Assembly: GCF_900094585.1 (NCBI RefSeq)
Contig: NZ_FMAG01000003.1
Span: 744,001-808,000, forward strand
DNA: 64,000 bases
From: Martinezella multihospitum
Lineage (GTDB): Bacteria > Pseudomonadota > Alphaproteobacteria > Rhizobiales > Rhizobiaceae
Direction: 5' to 3'
Part shown: one piece after another, positions 21,917 to 34,737 of the stretch
How the letters are laid out: each line of letters begins with the position of its first letter
Position numbering within the stretch: the first letter of the stretch is position 1
Notes under the pieces: generated by a model
Databases searched by the model: none
Told to the model about the DNA's origin: nothing
What the model saw: the letters and a program-made list of their open reading frames with translations, nothing else
Program-made: the position numbers and the translations under genes

Positions 21917-23179
21917 ATGGTAGAAAAACGTTTCCAGCCGCTGGCACGCGATGCCATGGCCTACGTTCTTGCCGGGGGCCGCGGCAGCCGCCTGAAAGAG
22001 CTGACCGACCGCCGTGCCAAGCCAGCCGTGTACTTCGGCGGCAAGACCCGGATCATCGATTTCGCGCTGTCCAACGCACTTAATTCCGGTATCCGCCGCA
22101 TCGGCGTCGCGACGCAATACAAGGCGCATTCGCTGATCCGCCACATGCAGCGCGGCTGGAACTTCTTCCGCCCGGAGCGAAACGAAAGCTTCGATATCCT
22201 GCCGGCCTCGCAGCGCGTCTCCGAAACGCAGTGGTACGAAGGCACGGCGGACGCCGTCTATCAGAACATCGACATCATCGAGCCATACGGTCCGGAATAC
22301 ATGGTCATCCTCGCCGGCGACCACATCTACAAGATGGACTATGAGTGGATGCTGCAGCAGCACGTCGATTCCGGCGCGCAGGTGACGATCGGCTGCCTTG
22401 AGGTGCCACGCATGGAAGCCGTCGGCTTCGGCGTCATGCATGTCAACGAGAAGGACGAGATCATCGATTTCGTCGAAAAGCCAGCCGATCCGCCCGGCAT
22501 TCCGGGCAATCCCGATTTCGCGCTGGCATCGATGGGCATCTACGTCTTCCACACGAAGTTCCTGATCGAATGCCTGAAGCGCGACGCGGCCGATCCGAAT
22601 TCCAGCCGCGACTTCGGCAAGGACATCATCCCCTACATCGTCAAGAACGGCAAAGCCGTCGCCCATCGCTTCACGCAGTCCTGCGTTCGCTCGGATTTCG
22701 AGCGTGAAGCCTATTGGCGCGATGTCGGCACGATCGATGCCTATTGGCAGGCCAATATCGATCTGACCGCCGTGGTGCCGGAACTCGACATCTACGACAA
22801 GTCCTGGCCGATCTGGACCTACGCCGAAATCAGCCCGCCCGCCAAGTTCGTGCACGACGACGAGGATCGCCGCGGTTCGGCCGTCTCCTCCGTCGTTGCC
22901 GGCGACTGCATCATTTCCGGCGCCAGCCTCTACAACAGCCTGCTCTTCACCGGTGTGCGCGCCAATTCCTACTCCAAGCTGGAGGGGGCCGTCGTGCTGC
23001 CGAGCGTCAAGATCGGCCGCCGGGCGCAGCTCAAGAATGTCGTCATCGACCATGGCGTCACCATTCCCGAAGGTCTGGTAGTTGGCGAGGATCCGGAACT
23101 CGATGCTAAGCGCTGGCGCCGCACGGAAAGCGGCATCTGCCTGATCACCCAATCGATGATCGACAAGCTGGATCTGTAA
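21917..23179 (+). CDS. glgC: glucose-1-phosphate adenylyltransferase
   Basis: This 420-residue enzyme makes ADP-glucose from ATP and glucose-1-phosphate and is the regulated step of glycogen synthesis. The N-terminal nucleotidyltransferase motif is [20 protein letters not shown]; the substrate-binding FVEKPADPP and the catalytic segment [12 protein letters not shown] follow. The C-terminal left-handed beta-helix carries [20 protein letters not shown] and [26 protein letters not shown] lies just before the start. It sits 26 bases after glgB and 3 before glgA. Confidence 0.97.
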   Translation: MVEKRFQPLARDAMAYVLAGGRGSRLKELTDRRAKPAVYFGGKTRIIDFALSNALNSGIRRIGVATQYKAHSLIRHMQRGWNFFRPERNESFDILPASQRVSETQWYEGTADAVYQNIDIIEPYGPEYMVILAGDHIYKMDYEWMLQQHVDSGAQVTIGCLEVPRMEAVGFGVMHVNEKDEIIDFVEKPADPPGIPGNPDFALASMGIYVFHTKFLIECLKRDAADPNSSRDFGKDIIPYIVKNGKAVAHRFTQSCVRSDFEREAYWRDVGTIDAYWQANIDLTAVVPELDIYDKSWPIWTYAEISPPAKFVHDDEDRRGSAVSSVVAGDCIISGASLYNSLLFTGVRANSYSKLEGAVVLPSVKIGRRAQLKNVVIDHGVTIPEGLVVGEDPELDAKRWRRTESGICLITQSMIDKLDL

Positions 23180-23182
23180 CCT

Positions 23183-26258
<3,076 letters not shown>

Positions 26259-26273
26259 ACTATGACTTAAAGT

Positions 26274-26438
26274 CCTTCTCCCCGCACATGCGGGGAGAAG
26301 GTGGCCAGCCGCGTCCGAACGACGTGAGGCAGCGACTGGTCGGATGAGGGGCCTTCTCGAAATTCACCGCGACCACGCAATTTGACGCGCGTCCTGCCCC
26401 TCACCCTAGCCCTCTCCCCGCGAGCGGGTAGAGGGGAC
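26274..26438. repeat. RIME-type intergenic palindromic element, copy 2
   Basis: A perfect 12-bp inverted repeat (CCTTCTCCCCGC-ACAT-GCGGGGAGAAGG, 26274-26301) is joined to a second arm beginning CCCCTCACCCTAGCCCTC at 26398 that ends in a CCCGCGAGCGGG-type palindrome. The same arms are found at 1699-1906 in the other orientation. It fills nearly the whole pgm-glgX gap. Confidence 0.75.
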
Positions 26439-26465
26439 CACTCCAGCGATCCGGAAAGCCCGAGC

Positions 26466-28436
26466 ATGTCCGAACCGACGATCCGCTCCCTTGGCGCCAC
26501 CCTCACCGATCATGGCGTTGAATTTGCCGTCTGGTCCAGGAATGCCGAGAGAATCGAATTGTGCGTCTTCGATGCGGAGGGAAAGAAGGAAGTCCTGCGC
26601 CTGCCAATGACGCGCGACGGTGACGAGCATCGTCTTTTTGTGGAAAATGCCAGGGAAGGCATGCGCTACGGCTTGCGTGCCTATGGCCCCTACGATCCCG
26701 ACCGGGGCCTGTGGTTCGATCCATCCAAGCTGCTCGTCGACCCCTATGCCAGGGAGATAGACCGGCCGTTCCAATATGATGCGCGCCTCGGAACCTTCGG
26801 CGAAGACACGCGGGATCTGATGCCGAAGGCGATCGTCTCGCGCGACGTTGCGGCCAAGCCCGCCAAGCCCTTGTTTCAGCCCGGCGGCCTGATCTACGAG
26901 ATCGCCGTCAAACCTTTCACCATGCTGCATCCGGATGTGCCGGCAAAGCTGCGCGGCACGGTCGGGGCGCTTGCCCATCCCGCCATTATCGCGCATCTCA
27001 AGCGCCTGCAGGTCGACGCCATCGAGCTGATGCCGATCACAGCATGGATCGACGAGCGGCATCTGCCGCCGCTCGGCCTCACCAATGGCTGGGGCTACAA
27101 TCCCGTCGCCTTCATGGCGCTCGATCCGCGTCTCGTGCCAGGCGGCATGAAGGAGCTGCGCGAGACGGTCGCCGCTCTTCACGCCGAAGGCATTGCCGTC
27201 ATCCTCGATCTCGTCTTCAACCATACGGGCGAGAGCGACCGCCAGGGTCCGACGCTGTCCTTGCGCGGTCTGGACAACCCCACTTATTTCCGCCACCTGC
27301 CGGATCAGCCCGGCACGCTGGTCAACGATACCGGCACCGGCAATACCATCGCCTGCGATCAGCCGGCGACGCGCAAGCTCATCATCGACAGCCTCAACCA
27401 TTTTGTCCGCAATGCCGGCATCGACGGCTTCCGCTTCGATCTTGCGACCGTGATCGGCCGCGGCAGCAAGGGGTTCGATCCGGAAAGCATGACACTGCGC
27501 ACCATGCTGGCGGATGATGTCCTCAAAGATCGGATCATGATCGCCGAGCCCTGGGACATCGGCCCCGGCGGCTATCAGCTCGGAAATTTCCCAGCACCCT
27601 TTCTCGAGTGGAACGACCGAGCCCGCGACGATCTGCGCCGCTTCTGGCGGGGTGAACTCAGGATCGGCGATCTAGCGACGCTTCTTGCCGGTTCATACCC
27701 CATCTTCGGCTTCGACGGGCGCTTGCAGACGCGCAGCGTCAATTTCCTTGCCGCCCATGACGGCTTCACGCTGATGGACCTCGTTTCCTATGAGAACAAA
27801 CACAACGAGGCCAACGGCGAGAACAATCGCGACGGTCACAACGAGAACTTCTCCTGGAACAACAGCGTGGAAGGCAGGACGGACGACCCGCAGGTCCAGC
27901 GCAAGCGCCGCGCCGATATCGAAGCCATGCTGTCGACGCTCTTTGCCACGCGCGGCACGATCATGCTGACGGCCGGCGACGAGGGAGGACGCAGCCAGCA
28001 GGGCAACAACAATGCCTACTGCCAGGATAACGCCATTACCTGGGTGGACTGGACGGCGCTGGACGAGGAGCTGATCGGCCATACCGCGTGGCTTGCCGGC
28101 TTGCGCCGCCGCTTCGCCGCCTTCAGCAAGATGGATTTCTTTCGCGGCGATGGCGATGTGCTGTGGTTCTCCGCCACCGGAACGCCGATGGCGGTAACGG
28201 ATTGGGAAGCGCCGAACGCGGGCCTGCTCGGCATGGCGATCCGGACGGAAGACCGCGCTACCGGCCGATCGACGCGCCTTGCGATGGTGTTCAACAGTGC
28301 TGCAGGCGAGCGCTCCGTCGCCTTACCGGTTTCCGAGAACGACGGCTGGTCTCTGCTGACGACGGCAGGCGAAACCCCAGCCGGAGGGCAGATCACCATT
28401 TCCACCCGCTCCGTCGCCTTCCTTCTGGAAAACTGA
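26466..28436 (+). CDS. glgX: glycogen debranching enzyme
   Basis: A 656-residue GH13 enzyme that hydrolyses alpha-1,6 links in phosphorylase-limit glycogen. It opens with an isoamylase-type N-terminal domain (VEFAVWSRNAERIELCVFD) and the barrel shows DLVFNHTGE, the nucleophile in GFRFDLATVIG, the acid/base Glu in IAEPWDIGPGGYQ and the third acid in AAHDGFTLMDLVSY. The start follows GAGC only loosely and lies 28 bases after the RIME element. It may be cotranscribed with pgm through the repeat or have its own promoter. Confidence 0.95.
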   Translation: MSEPTIRSLGATLTDHGVEFAVWSRNAERIELCVFDAEGKKEVLRLPMTRDGDEHRLFVENAREGMRYGLRAYGPYDPDRGLWFDPSKLLVDPYAREIDRPFQYDARLGTFGEDTRDLMPKAIVSRDVAAKPAKPLFQPGGLIYEIAVKPFTMLHPDVPAKLRGTVGALAHPAIIAHLKRLQVDAIELMPITAWIDERHLPPLGLTNGWGYNPVAFMALDPRLVPGGMKELRETVAALHAEGIAVILDLVFNHTGESDRQGPTLSLRGLDNPTYFRHLPDQPGTLVNDTGTGNTIACDQPATRKLIIDSLNHFVRNAGIDGFRFDLATVIGRGSKGFDPESMTLRTMLADDVLKDRIMIAEPWDIGPGGYQLGNFPAPFLEWNDRARDDLRRFWRGELRIGDLATLLAGSYPIFGFDGRLQTRSVNFLAAHDGFTLMDLVSYENKHNEANGENNRDGHNENFSWNNSVEGRTDDPQVQRKRRADIEAMLSTLFATRGTIMLTAGDEGGRSQQGNNNAYCQDNAITWVDWTALDEELIGHTAWLAGLRRRFAAFSKMDFFRGDGDVLWFSATGTPMAVTDWEAPNAGLLGMAIRTEDRATGRSTRLAMVFNSAAGERSVALPVSENDGWSLLTTAGETPAGGQITISTRSVAFLLEN

Positions 28437-28503
28437 TCGCGGTTGCACTTTCAGTCTCGATTCGCCAGAAAGGATTCTGACGACACAGACTGATGAGGAT
28501 GGA

Positions 28504-28992
28504 ATGCCCGGCGATATCTCGCTTGTAGGAATCATGAAACTTGCGGGAACGGAGATCGGCGTTTCCGACTGGATCACCGTCGACCAGACGATGATCGACA
28601 CCTTTGCCGATGCGACGCTCGACCATCAGTTCATCCACGTCGACCCGGAACGCGCCAAGGCGGAAACGCCCTACGGCGGCACCATCGCTCACGGCTTCCT
28701 GACGCTCTCGCTGCTCTCGGCGATGAACTATAGCGGCCTGCCAAAAATCCGCGAACAGACCATGGGCATCAATTACGGCTTCGAAAAGATCCGCTTCATG
28801 TCGCCGGTCAAGTGCGGCGCACGGGTGCGCGGCCGCTTCACCCTCGCCGAAACGCGGCTGCGCGGCGCCAACATGCTGATGCTGACTTATGACGTAACTG
28901 TCGAAATCGAAGACGAGCGCAAACCGGCACTGACTGCGACATGGACGACCATATCGCAGTTCGATCCTAAGGATCGTCCGGAAGAAAGCTAA
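28504..28992 (+). CDS. MaoC-family (R)-specific enoyl-CoA hydratase-like protein (NodN-like)
   Basis: The 162-residue hot-dog-fold protein contains the hydratase signature DATLDHQFIHVDPERA followed by YGGTIAHGFLTLSL, where Asp and His are the catalytic pair. It resembles the rhizobial NodN/MaoC group, which hydrates enoyl thioesters; the physiological substrate is unknown. GAGGATGGA precedes the start at 28504; a second Met ten codons on is possible. Its TAA stop shares two bases with the stop of the convergent soxG. Confidence 0.85.
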   Translation: MPGDISLVGIMKLAGTEIGVSDWITVDQTMIDTFADATLDHQFIHVDPERAKAETPYGGTIAHGFLTLSLLSAMNYSGLPKIREQTMGINYGFEKIRFMSPVKCGARVRGRFTLAETRLRGANMLMLTYDVTVEIEDERKPALTATWTTISQFDPKDRPEES

Positions 28993-29537
28993 AGGCCCGC
29001 ATCCTCCGCGCCTTCGGCCAGAAGACCGAAAGCGAAGTCGGAAAAGGAGCGCCAGACTTCGACGCGGAATGTCTCCTCATCGAGCCGCAAGATCACCACT
29101 TCCGCCTTGCCGAGCAGCGTGCGCGAGCAGGCGCCGACGGGGAATGCGCCGAGCGAAACATCCTGCGGGCAACCGGCGGCAAGCGTCGCTTCGGCGCCGG
29201 GACCGGAGACGATGATAGCGGTATTGCGATGCGAGACATCGGTCGCCGAATGCAAGACGCCGGACGATCCAGCCACGCCCACGAGTTCGGCACCGTTCTC
29301 ATCGATGACGAGCCATTCGTCCGGGCCAAGCCACAGGGCATGACGCCCATTGGCGCTGGCCGAGGTCTTCGGCCGGGTCGGCAGCGGCAGGCCGAGCGCC
29401 TGCGAAAGACCGCCGACCGAATCGGCTGGCGCGCGCAGCGAGATACGGCTTGCCGAGGCTGCAGGCGTCAGCCGAACGGTCGAGGAGCCGCCATGGCGGC
29501 CGGCGAGCGGCAGTTTGCGGGTAGCGAGATCAGCCAT
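28989..29537 (-). CDS. soxG: sarcosine oxidase gamma subunit
   Basis: A 182-residue subunit of heterotetrameric sarcosine oxidase, which oxidises sarcosine to glycine and passes the methyl group to tetrahydrofolate. The family pattern is seen in LWLGPDEWLVI, ATDVSHRNTAIIVSG and the C-terminal RVEVWRSFSDFAFGLL. Its start overlaps the end of soxA by eight bases, the usual end of the sox operon. An upstream in-frame start eight codons earlier lies inside soxA and is less likely. Confidence 0.9.
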   Translation of the reverse strand: MADLATRKLPLAGRHGGSSTVRLTPAASASRISLRAPADSVGGLSQALGLPLPTRPKTSASANGRHALWLGPDEWLVIDENGAELVGVAGSSGVLHSATDVSHRNTAIIVSGPGAEATLAAGCPQDVSLGAFPVGACSRTLLGKAEVVILRLDEETFRVEVWRSFSDFAFGLLAEGAEDAGL

Positions 29538-32526
29538 TGATCCGGCCTCCTTCCTTGTCAAAGAACACCAGATCCGTCACCTCGACTGATATCGTCTTGT
29601 CGGGCATCGGCACATAGAGCGTCTTGCCCATGCGCTCACGTCCGCCGGCCACCAGCGCGAAAGCGATGGAGCGGCCGAGATTTTCCGACCAGTAGGCAGA
29701 GGTGACATGGCCGAGCATGGTCATCGGCTTCTGCTCATTCGGATCGGCGACGATCTGCGCGCCCTCCTCCAGCACAACCTTCGGATCGCGCGTGACGAGG
29801 CCGACGAGCTGCTTGCGCCCTTCCTTGACGAGGTCCGGCCGCTTCAGACCGCGAATGCCGACGAAATCGGTCTTCTTCTTCGAAACGGCCCATGCAAGGC
29901 CGGCATCGTCGGGCGTCACTGTGCCGTCGGTATCCTGGCCGACGATGATGTAGCCCTTTTCCGCGCGCAGCACGTGCATGGTCTCGGTGCCATAGGCGCA
30001 GGCACCCAGCGGCTCGGCACGCGCCCAGACAGCTTCCCAGACAGACTGGCCGTAGTCGGCCGGCACGTTGATTTCATAGCCGACTTCACCGGTGAAGGAG
30101 ACGCGGAACAGCCGCGCCGGCACGCCGCAGACCTTGCACTCGGCGACACTCATATGCGGGAAGGCTTCGTTGGAAAGATCCTGCCCCTCGACGAGCGGCT
30201 CGATGATCTCGCGCGCCTTCGGCCCCTGCACGGCGATGACAGCCCATTGCTCGGTGGTCGAGGTCAACCACACCTTCAGATGCGGGAATTCGGTCTGGAG
30301 ATAATCTTCCATGTGATGCAGGACGCGCGGCGCACCGCCTGTTGTCGTCGTCACATGGAAGCGATCATCGGCGAGACGTCCGACGACACCGTCATCATAA
30401 ACGAAGCCGTCTTCGCGCGTCATGATGCCGTAGCGGCAGCGGCCGGGCTTCAGCGTATCCCAGGCATTGGTGTAGATCAGGTTCAGGAACTCGGCCGCAT
30501 CCGGCCCGACCACTTCGATCTTGCCGAGGGTCGAGGCATCGAACACGCCGGCCACTTCGCGCGCCGTACGGCATTCACGATTGACGGCCTGATGCATGGT
30601 CTCGCCGGCACGTGGATAGAACCAGGCGCGCTTCCAGTTGCCGACATCCTCAAAGATCGCGCCGTGTGCCTCTTCCCAGGCATGCAGCGGCGTCTTGCGG
30701 GCGGGATCGAAAAGGTGCCCACGCGAATGGCTGATGAGTGTGCCGTAGGTGACAGGCGTGTAGGGCGCGCGGAAGGTGGTGAGACCGACTTGCGGAATAT
30801 CCTTGCCGAGCATCTCGGCGGCAATCGCCAGCCCGTGCATGTTGGAAAGCTTGCCCTGATCGGACGCCATGCCGTTGGTGGTGAAGCGCTTGATGTGCTC
30901 GATGGAATGCATGCCCTCGCGCACGGCAAGACGAATGTCCTTGGCGCAGACATCGTGCTGGAAATCGACGAAGGCCTTCGCATTCGTGTCCGGCCCCGCA
31001 CCCTCGGCAGCACCGATCATGCCGCCGGTCCATTCGAAGGCCTGCTCGGCGTGAAGCTGGATCTTCTCGCCGCCATTGGTGGCTCCGGTGGCGCGCGCCA
31101 TCAGTTCGCCGGCTGCCAGCGATTCCTCGATCGCGGCCTGCAAGCCATCCGTGCCGTTGCAGGCACCGACTGACAGGCAATCCTGAACATAGGTGCCCGG
31201 CAGGAAGCGCTGCTTCTCGGCCTCGAACTTCAGCTTGCCGCGCGATTGCGAGAACATGTGGACCGATGGCGTCCAGCCGGCCGAGACCAGCAGTGCATCG
31301 ATCGCAATCTTTCGCTTGGCGGAGCTGCCGTTGCGCGCAACCGTCATGGAGGAAACGCGCAGCTTGCCGGCCGTATCGACGACGGCATAGTCGGTCATCA
31401 CCTCGATGCCGAGCCGCTTTGCCTCAGCCAACACTGCCTCGCTCGGCCGCGCGCGGCTGTCGACGATGGCAGCAATGGAAACACCAGCACGCTTCAGATC
31501 GAAGGCTGCTTCATAGGCCGAATCATGTGCCGTATAGACGCCGATCTTGGCGCCGACGGCGACGCCATAGTGATTGAGGTAGGCGCGCGCGGCCGAAGCG
31601 AGCATGATGCCCGGCCGGTCGTTGTTCGGGAACACCATATGACGTTCGATGGCACCCGTCGCCAGAATGACACGCTTGGTGCGAACCTGCCAGAGACGCT
31701 CGCGCGGCAGGTTGCGGCCCGGCTTGGCCAGATGGTCGGTCACTCGTTCGGCAAGGCCGATGAAATTATGGTTGTAGTAGCCGAAGGCCGTCGTGCGGGT
31801 CAGCACCTGGACATTCGGCATCGCCTCGAGCTTGGCAACAGCATCCTGAGCCCAGTCATACCCCTCGACGCCGTCGATCTTGACGCCGGTGTCGAAGCGC
31901 AGCGCGCCGCCGACGTCCGGCTGCTCGTCGCAGAGGATGACCTTGGCGCCAGTTTCGGCAGCGGCGAGCGCTGCGGAAAGACCGGCGACGCCGGCACCGA
32001 CGACGAGCACGTCGCAATGGGCATAGCGGCTGGCATAGTGATCCGGATCCTCTTCCGTCGGCGCGACGCCAAGACCGGCTGCACGACGGATGAAGGGCTC
32101 ATAGATGTGTTTCCAGGCCGACTTCGGCCACATGAAGGTTTTGTAGTAGAAACCGGCGGCAAAGAACGGCGACATCCAATTGTTGACGCCGCCGATATCG
32201 AAGGCGAGCGACGGCCAACGGTTCTGCGACTGCGCCTTCATACCGTCGAAGACTTCCTGCACGCTGGCGCGCACATTCGGCTGCCGCCGCGCCGCATCGC
32301 GGGAGATATCGAGCAAGGCATTCGGCTCTTCGGCCCCAGCCGAAAGAATGCCGCGCGGACGGTGGTACTTGAACGACCGGCCGACGAGATGAACGCCGTT
32401 GGCAAGCAGCGCCGAGGCGACGGTGTCGCCTTCGAGCGCGGTATAGCTCTTGCCGTCAAAAGTGAAGCGAGCGGTTCTGGCCGGCGTCAGACGTCCCTTG
32501 CCCGCGATACGATTGGCGCCGCTCAT
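29530..32526 (-). CDS. soxA: sarcosine oxidase alpha subunit
   Basis: A 998-residue subunit that binds NAD and the folate acceptor. The N-terminal ferredoxin-like segment (FDGKSYTALEGDTVASALL) lacks iron-ligand cysteines, as in other SoxA. A Rossmann dinucleotide site VLVVGAGVAGLSAALAAAE lies near residue 175. The C-terminal 380 residues form an aminomethyltransferase (GcvT-like) tetrahydrofolate domain with SHSRGHLFDPAR and FTGEVGYEINVP. Its ATG overlaps the soxD stop (ATGA) and its end overlaps soxG. Confidence 0.95.
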   Translation of the reverse strand: MSGANRIAGKGRLTPARTARFTFDGKSYTALEGDTVASALLANGVHLVGRSFKYHRPRGILSAGAEEPNALLDISRDAARRQPNVRASVQEVFDGMKAQSQNRWPSLAFDIGGVNNWMSPFFAAGFYYKTFMWPKSAWKHIYEPFIRRAAGLGVAPTEEDPDHYASRYAHCDVLVVGAGVAGLSAALAAAETGAKVILCDEQPDVGGALRFDTGVKIDGVEGYDWAQDAVAKLEAMPNVQVLTRTTAFGYYNHNFIGLAERVTDHLAKPGRNLPRERLWQVRTKRVILATGAIERHMVFPNNDRPGIMLASAARAYLNHYGVAVGAKIGVYTAHDSAYEAAFDLKRAGVSIAAIVDSRARPSEAVLAEAKRLGIEVMTDYAVVDTAGKLRVSSMTVARNGSSAKRKIAIDALLVSAGWTPSVHMFSQSRGKLKFEAEKQRFLPGTYVQDCLSVGACNGTDGLQAAIEESLAAGELMARATGATNGGEKIQLHAEQAFEWTGGMIGAAEGAGPDTNAKAFVDFQHDVCAKDIRLAVREGMHSIEHIKRFTTNGMASDQGKLSNMHGLAIAAEMLGKDIPQVGLTTFRAPYTPVTYGTLISHSRGHLFDPARKTPLHAWEEAHGAIFEDVGNWKRAWFYPRAGETMHQAVNRECRTAREVAGVFDASTLGKIEVVGPDAAEFLNLIYTNAWDTLKPGRCRYGIMTREDGFVYDDGVVGRLADDRFHVTTTTGGAPRVLHHMEDYLQTEFPHLKVWLTSTTEQWAVIAVQGPKAREIIEPLVEGQDLSNEAFPHMSVAECKVCGVPARLFRVSFTGEVGYEINVPADYGQSVWEAVWARAEPLGACAYGTETMHVLRAEKGYIIVGQDTDGTVTPDDAGLAWAVSKKKTDFVGIRGLKRPDLVKEGRKQLVGLVTRDPKVVLEEGAQIVADPNEQKPMTMLGHVTSAYWSENLGRSIAFALVAGGRERMGKTLYVPMPDKTISVEVTDLVFFDKEGGRING

Positions 32527-32888
32527 TCAGCAAATCCCTCTGTTTGTGCCGTCTGTTCCTGTTCGTTCTGATGCTGTGCCGCCGGCTCGGAGGCGCCGGG
32601 CTTCAGCGTCGCTGGATCCGGCTTCGGCTCGCCGGCCTTGTAGGTACGGTAGAACTGATCGCTCACCGTGTCGCGCGCCGCATTGAAGAAGCGGCCGCAG
32701 CCATGGATATGCCGCCAGCGCTCGAAGATCAGGCCCTTCGGATTGTCGCGCAGGAAGAAATATTCCTCGAACTCCTCGTCCGAGATCCCGGCAATATTGG
32801 CCGGCCGCACGATATGCGCATCGCCGGCGTTGCGGAATTCGAGTTCCGAACGCTCTTCCTCGCAATAGGGGCAGTAAATCAGCAGCAT
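32523..32888 (-). CDS. soxD: sarcosine oxidase delta subunit
   Basis: A 121-residue zinc-binding subunit. CPYCEEERSELEF at the N-terminus and HIHGCGRFFNAARDT provide the Cys/His zinc ligands of the SoxD family. The C-terminal 30 residues, rich in Gln, Glu and Thr, are longer than needed and probably disordered. It sits between the YebY-like gene and soxA and overlaps soxA by four bases. Confidence 0.93.
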   Translation of the reverse strand: MLLIYCPYCEEERSELEFRNAGDAHIVRPANIAGISDEEFEEYFFLRDNPKGLIFERWRHIHGCGRFFNAARDTVSDQFYRTYKAGEPKPDPATLKPGASEPAAQHQNEQEQTAQTEGFAE

Positions 32889-32903
32889 CGTTTTCTACCT
32901 GTG

Positions 32904-33323
32904 TTAAAGCTCGGAGCCCGAAAGGCTTGTGCCGGGAGGCTGCGCACAGAGCCGCCGTCCCATGGTGACAAATGGTGTTATGCGCTTCAGCAGCGTCTCC
33001 AACGATCCGTAGGGTTTGAGCACATCGGTCATTCCCAGATTGATCAGGCTCATGCCCAATAGATCTGTGTCGATCGCAAATGCTCTCTTCGCCTCAGGTG
33101 TCTGCTCCGGCACGAAATAGACCGCCGGCTTTTTCAGCACCTTGACACAGGCAAGCACGCCGCTTTCGGCCGTGAACGGCCAGTCCGCCTCGTCCTTTGC
33201 CTTGTGGATCACCTGCATGCGAACATCCTCGGCCCCTGGAAAGAGATCGTTGACTTCGGTCACGACCGCTCCTGCCGGCAATGAAAACCCGACCGCAAGA
33301 ACGATCCCGACCGCCGTCGGCAT
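32904..33323 (-). CDS. YebY/DUF2511-like secreted protein within the sox operon
   Basis: A 139-residue protein with a signal peptide (MPTAVGIVLAVGFSLPAGA). The mature part, with DWPFTAESGVLACVKV, AVYFVP, RAFAID and the terminal ITPFVTMGRRLC, follows the spacing of the YebY/DUF2511 family of small periplasmic proteins, with the two conserved cysteines. The ATG overlaps the soxB stop by one base (TGATG), so it is translationally coupled, and soxD follows after 15 bases. The standard sox operon has no such gene. Link to sarcosine metabolism is positional only. Confidence 0.65.
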   Translation of the reverse strand: MPTAVGIVLAVGFSLPAGAVVTEVNDLFPGAEDVRMQVIHKAKDEADWPFTAESGVLACVKVLKKPAVYFVPEQTPEAKRAFAIDTDLLGMSLINLGMTDVLKPYGSLETLLKRITPFVTMGRRLCAQPPGTSLSGSEL

Positions 33324-34576
33324 CAGTGCGCCACGGCTGCGGCTGCCGCTTCATCGATCAGACGGCCGGTACGGAAGCGATCCAGATTAAGTCCGGCATT
33401 GAACCGATGCGGCTCGTCGCGGGCGATGAGATGCGCAAACAGATTGGCCGAACCCGGCGTCGCCTTGAAGCCGCCCGTGCCCCAGCCGCAGTTGACATAG
33501 AGGCCCGGCACCGGCGTCTTCGACTGGATCGCCGAGCGGTCCGGCGTGTTGTCGACGATGCCGCCCCAGGAGCGCATCATCTTGACGCGGCGGAACATCG
33601 GGAAGAGCTCGCAGATCGCATCCAGCGTATGGGTGATGATCTGCAGGCCGCCGGTCTGGCTATAGGAGTTGTACTGGTCCGTGCCGGCACCGATGACGAG
33701 CTCGCCCTTGTCGGACTGCGAGATATAGGCATGCACCGTGTTCGACATGACGACGCAGGGGAAGATCGGCTTCAGCGGCTCGGAGACCAGCGCCTGCAGC
33801 GGGCTCGACTGCAGCGGCACACGGACGCCCGCCATCTGCATGACGACGGTGGTGTGGCCCGCCGCCGAAACGCCGACCTTCTTGGCGCCGATGAAACCCT
33901 TGCTCGTGTCGACACCAGTCACTCGGCCATCCGGGCCACGACGGATGCCGGTCACTTCGCAATTCTGGATGATGTGAACGCCGCGATCGGAAGCAGCGCG
34001 GGCAAAGCCCCAGGCAACCGCATCGTGACGCGCCGTGCCGCCGCGACGCTGCAGGGCGGCGCCATTGATCGGATAGCGGGCCGTCTTCGAAATATCGAGC
34101 GGCGGACAATAGGCTTTCGCCTGTTCCGGCGTCAGCCATTCATTGTCGATGCCGTAGAGGCGGTTGGCGTGAATATGCCGCTTGAAGGACTGCTGGTCGT
34201 GCACATTGTGCGACAGCATCATCACGCCGCGCGGCGAATACATAACGTTATAATTGAGATCCTGAGACAGCCCCTCCCAGAGCTTCATCGAATGCTCGTA
34301 GATGTGCATGCTCTCTTCATAGAGATAGTTCGAGCGGATGATGGTCGTGTTGCGGCCGGTATTGCCGCCGCCGAGCCAGCCCTTTTCAATGACAGCAACA
34401 TTGGTGATGCCGTGCTCCTTGGCGAGGTAGTAGGCCGCACCCAGGCCATGACCGCCGGCGCCGACGATGATGACGTCATACTCCTTGCGCGGCTCCGGCG
34501 AGGTCCATTGAGCCTCCCAGCCCTTGTGAGCCCGCATCGCTTCCCGTGCCACGGCAAAAACCGAGTATTTACGCAT
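33323..34576 (-). CDS. soxB: sarcosine oxidase beta subunit
   Basis: A 417-residue flavoprotein carrying the sarcosine-oxidising site. The FAD dinucleotide-binding motif DVIIVGAGGHGLGAAYY lies at residues 34-50, and GGGNTGRNTTIIRSNY and the histidine in GTARHDAVAWGFA correspond to the covalent-FMN region of the family. The C-terminus contains VNCGWGTGGFKATPGS, the FAD-closing motif. It is the first gene of soxB-(YebY-like)-soxD-soxA-soxG; a GGAG lies ten bases upstream of the start. Confidence 0.95.
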   Translation of the reverse strand: MRKYSVFAVAREAMRAHKGWEAQWTSPEPRKEYDVIIVGAGGHGLGAAYYLAKEHGITNVAVIEKGWLGGGNTGRNTTIIRSNYLYEESMHIYEHSMKLWEGLSQDLNYNVMYSPRGVMMLSHNVHDQQSFKRHIHANRLYGIDNEWLTPEQAKAYCPPLDISKTARYPINGAALQRRGGTARHDAVAWGFARAASDRGVHIIQNCEVTGIRRGPDGRVTGVDTSKGFIGAKKVGVSAAGHTTVVMQMAGVRVPLQSSPLQALVSEPLKPIFPCVVMSNTVHAYISQSDKGELVIGAGTDQYNSYSQTGGLQIITHTLDAICELFPMFRRVKMMRSWGGIVDNTPDRSAIQSKTPVPGLYVNCGWGTGGFKATPGSANLFAHLIARDEPHRFNAGLNLDRFRTGRLIDEAAAAAVAH

Positions 34577-34737
34577 TCGCCCTCAACTCCTTCAGGCAAG
34601 AGCCCTTTTTGTGGGTCATACAAATCGCAAATCGAAAACCGACACAACGGCTCTTTTGCGACGCATTCAGGACCGTCTTTCGACACGGTTAAAATTGCCA
34701 TTCAACCGAGTGGTCTGCCCATGACTGCTTGGCAGAC

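Noticed and set aside
29707..31173. A 488-codon plus-strand frame opposite soxA
   Set aside because: Antisense shadow of the aminomethyltransferase half of soxA.
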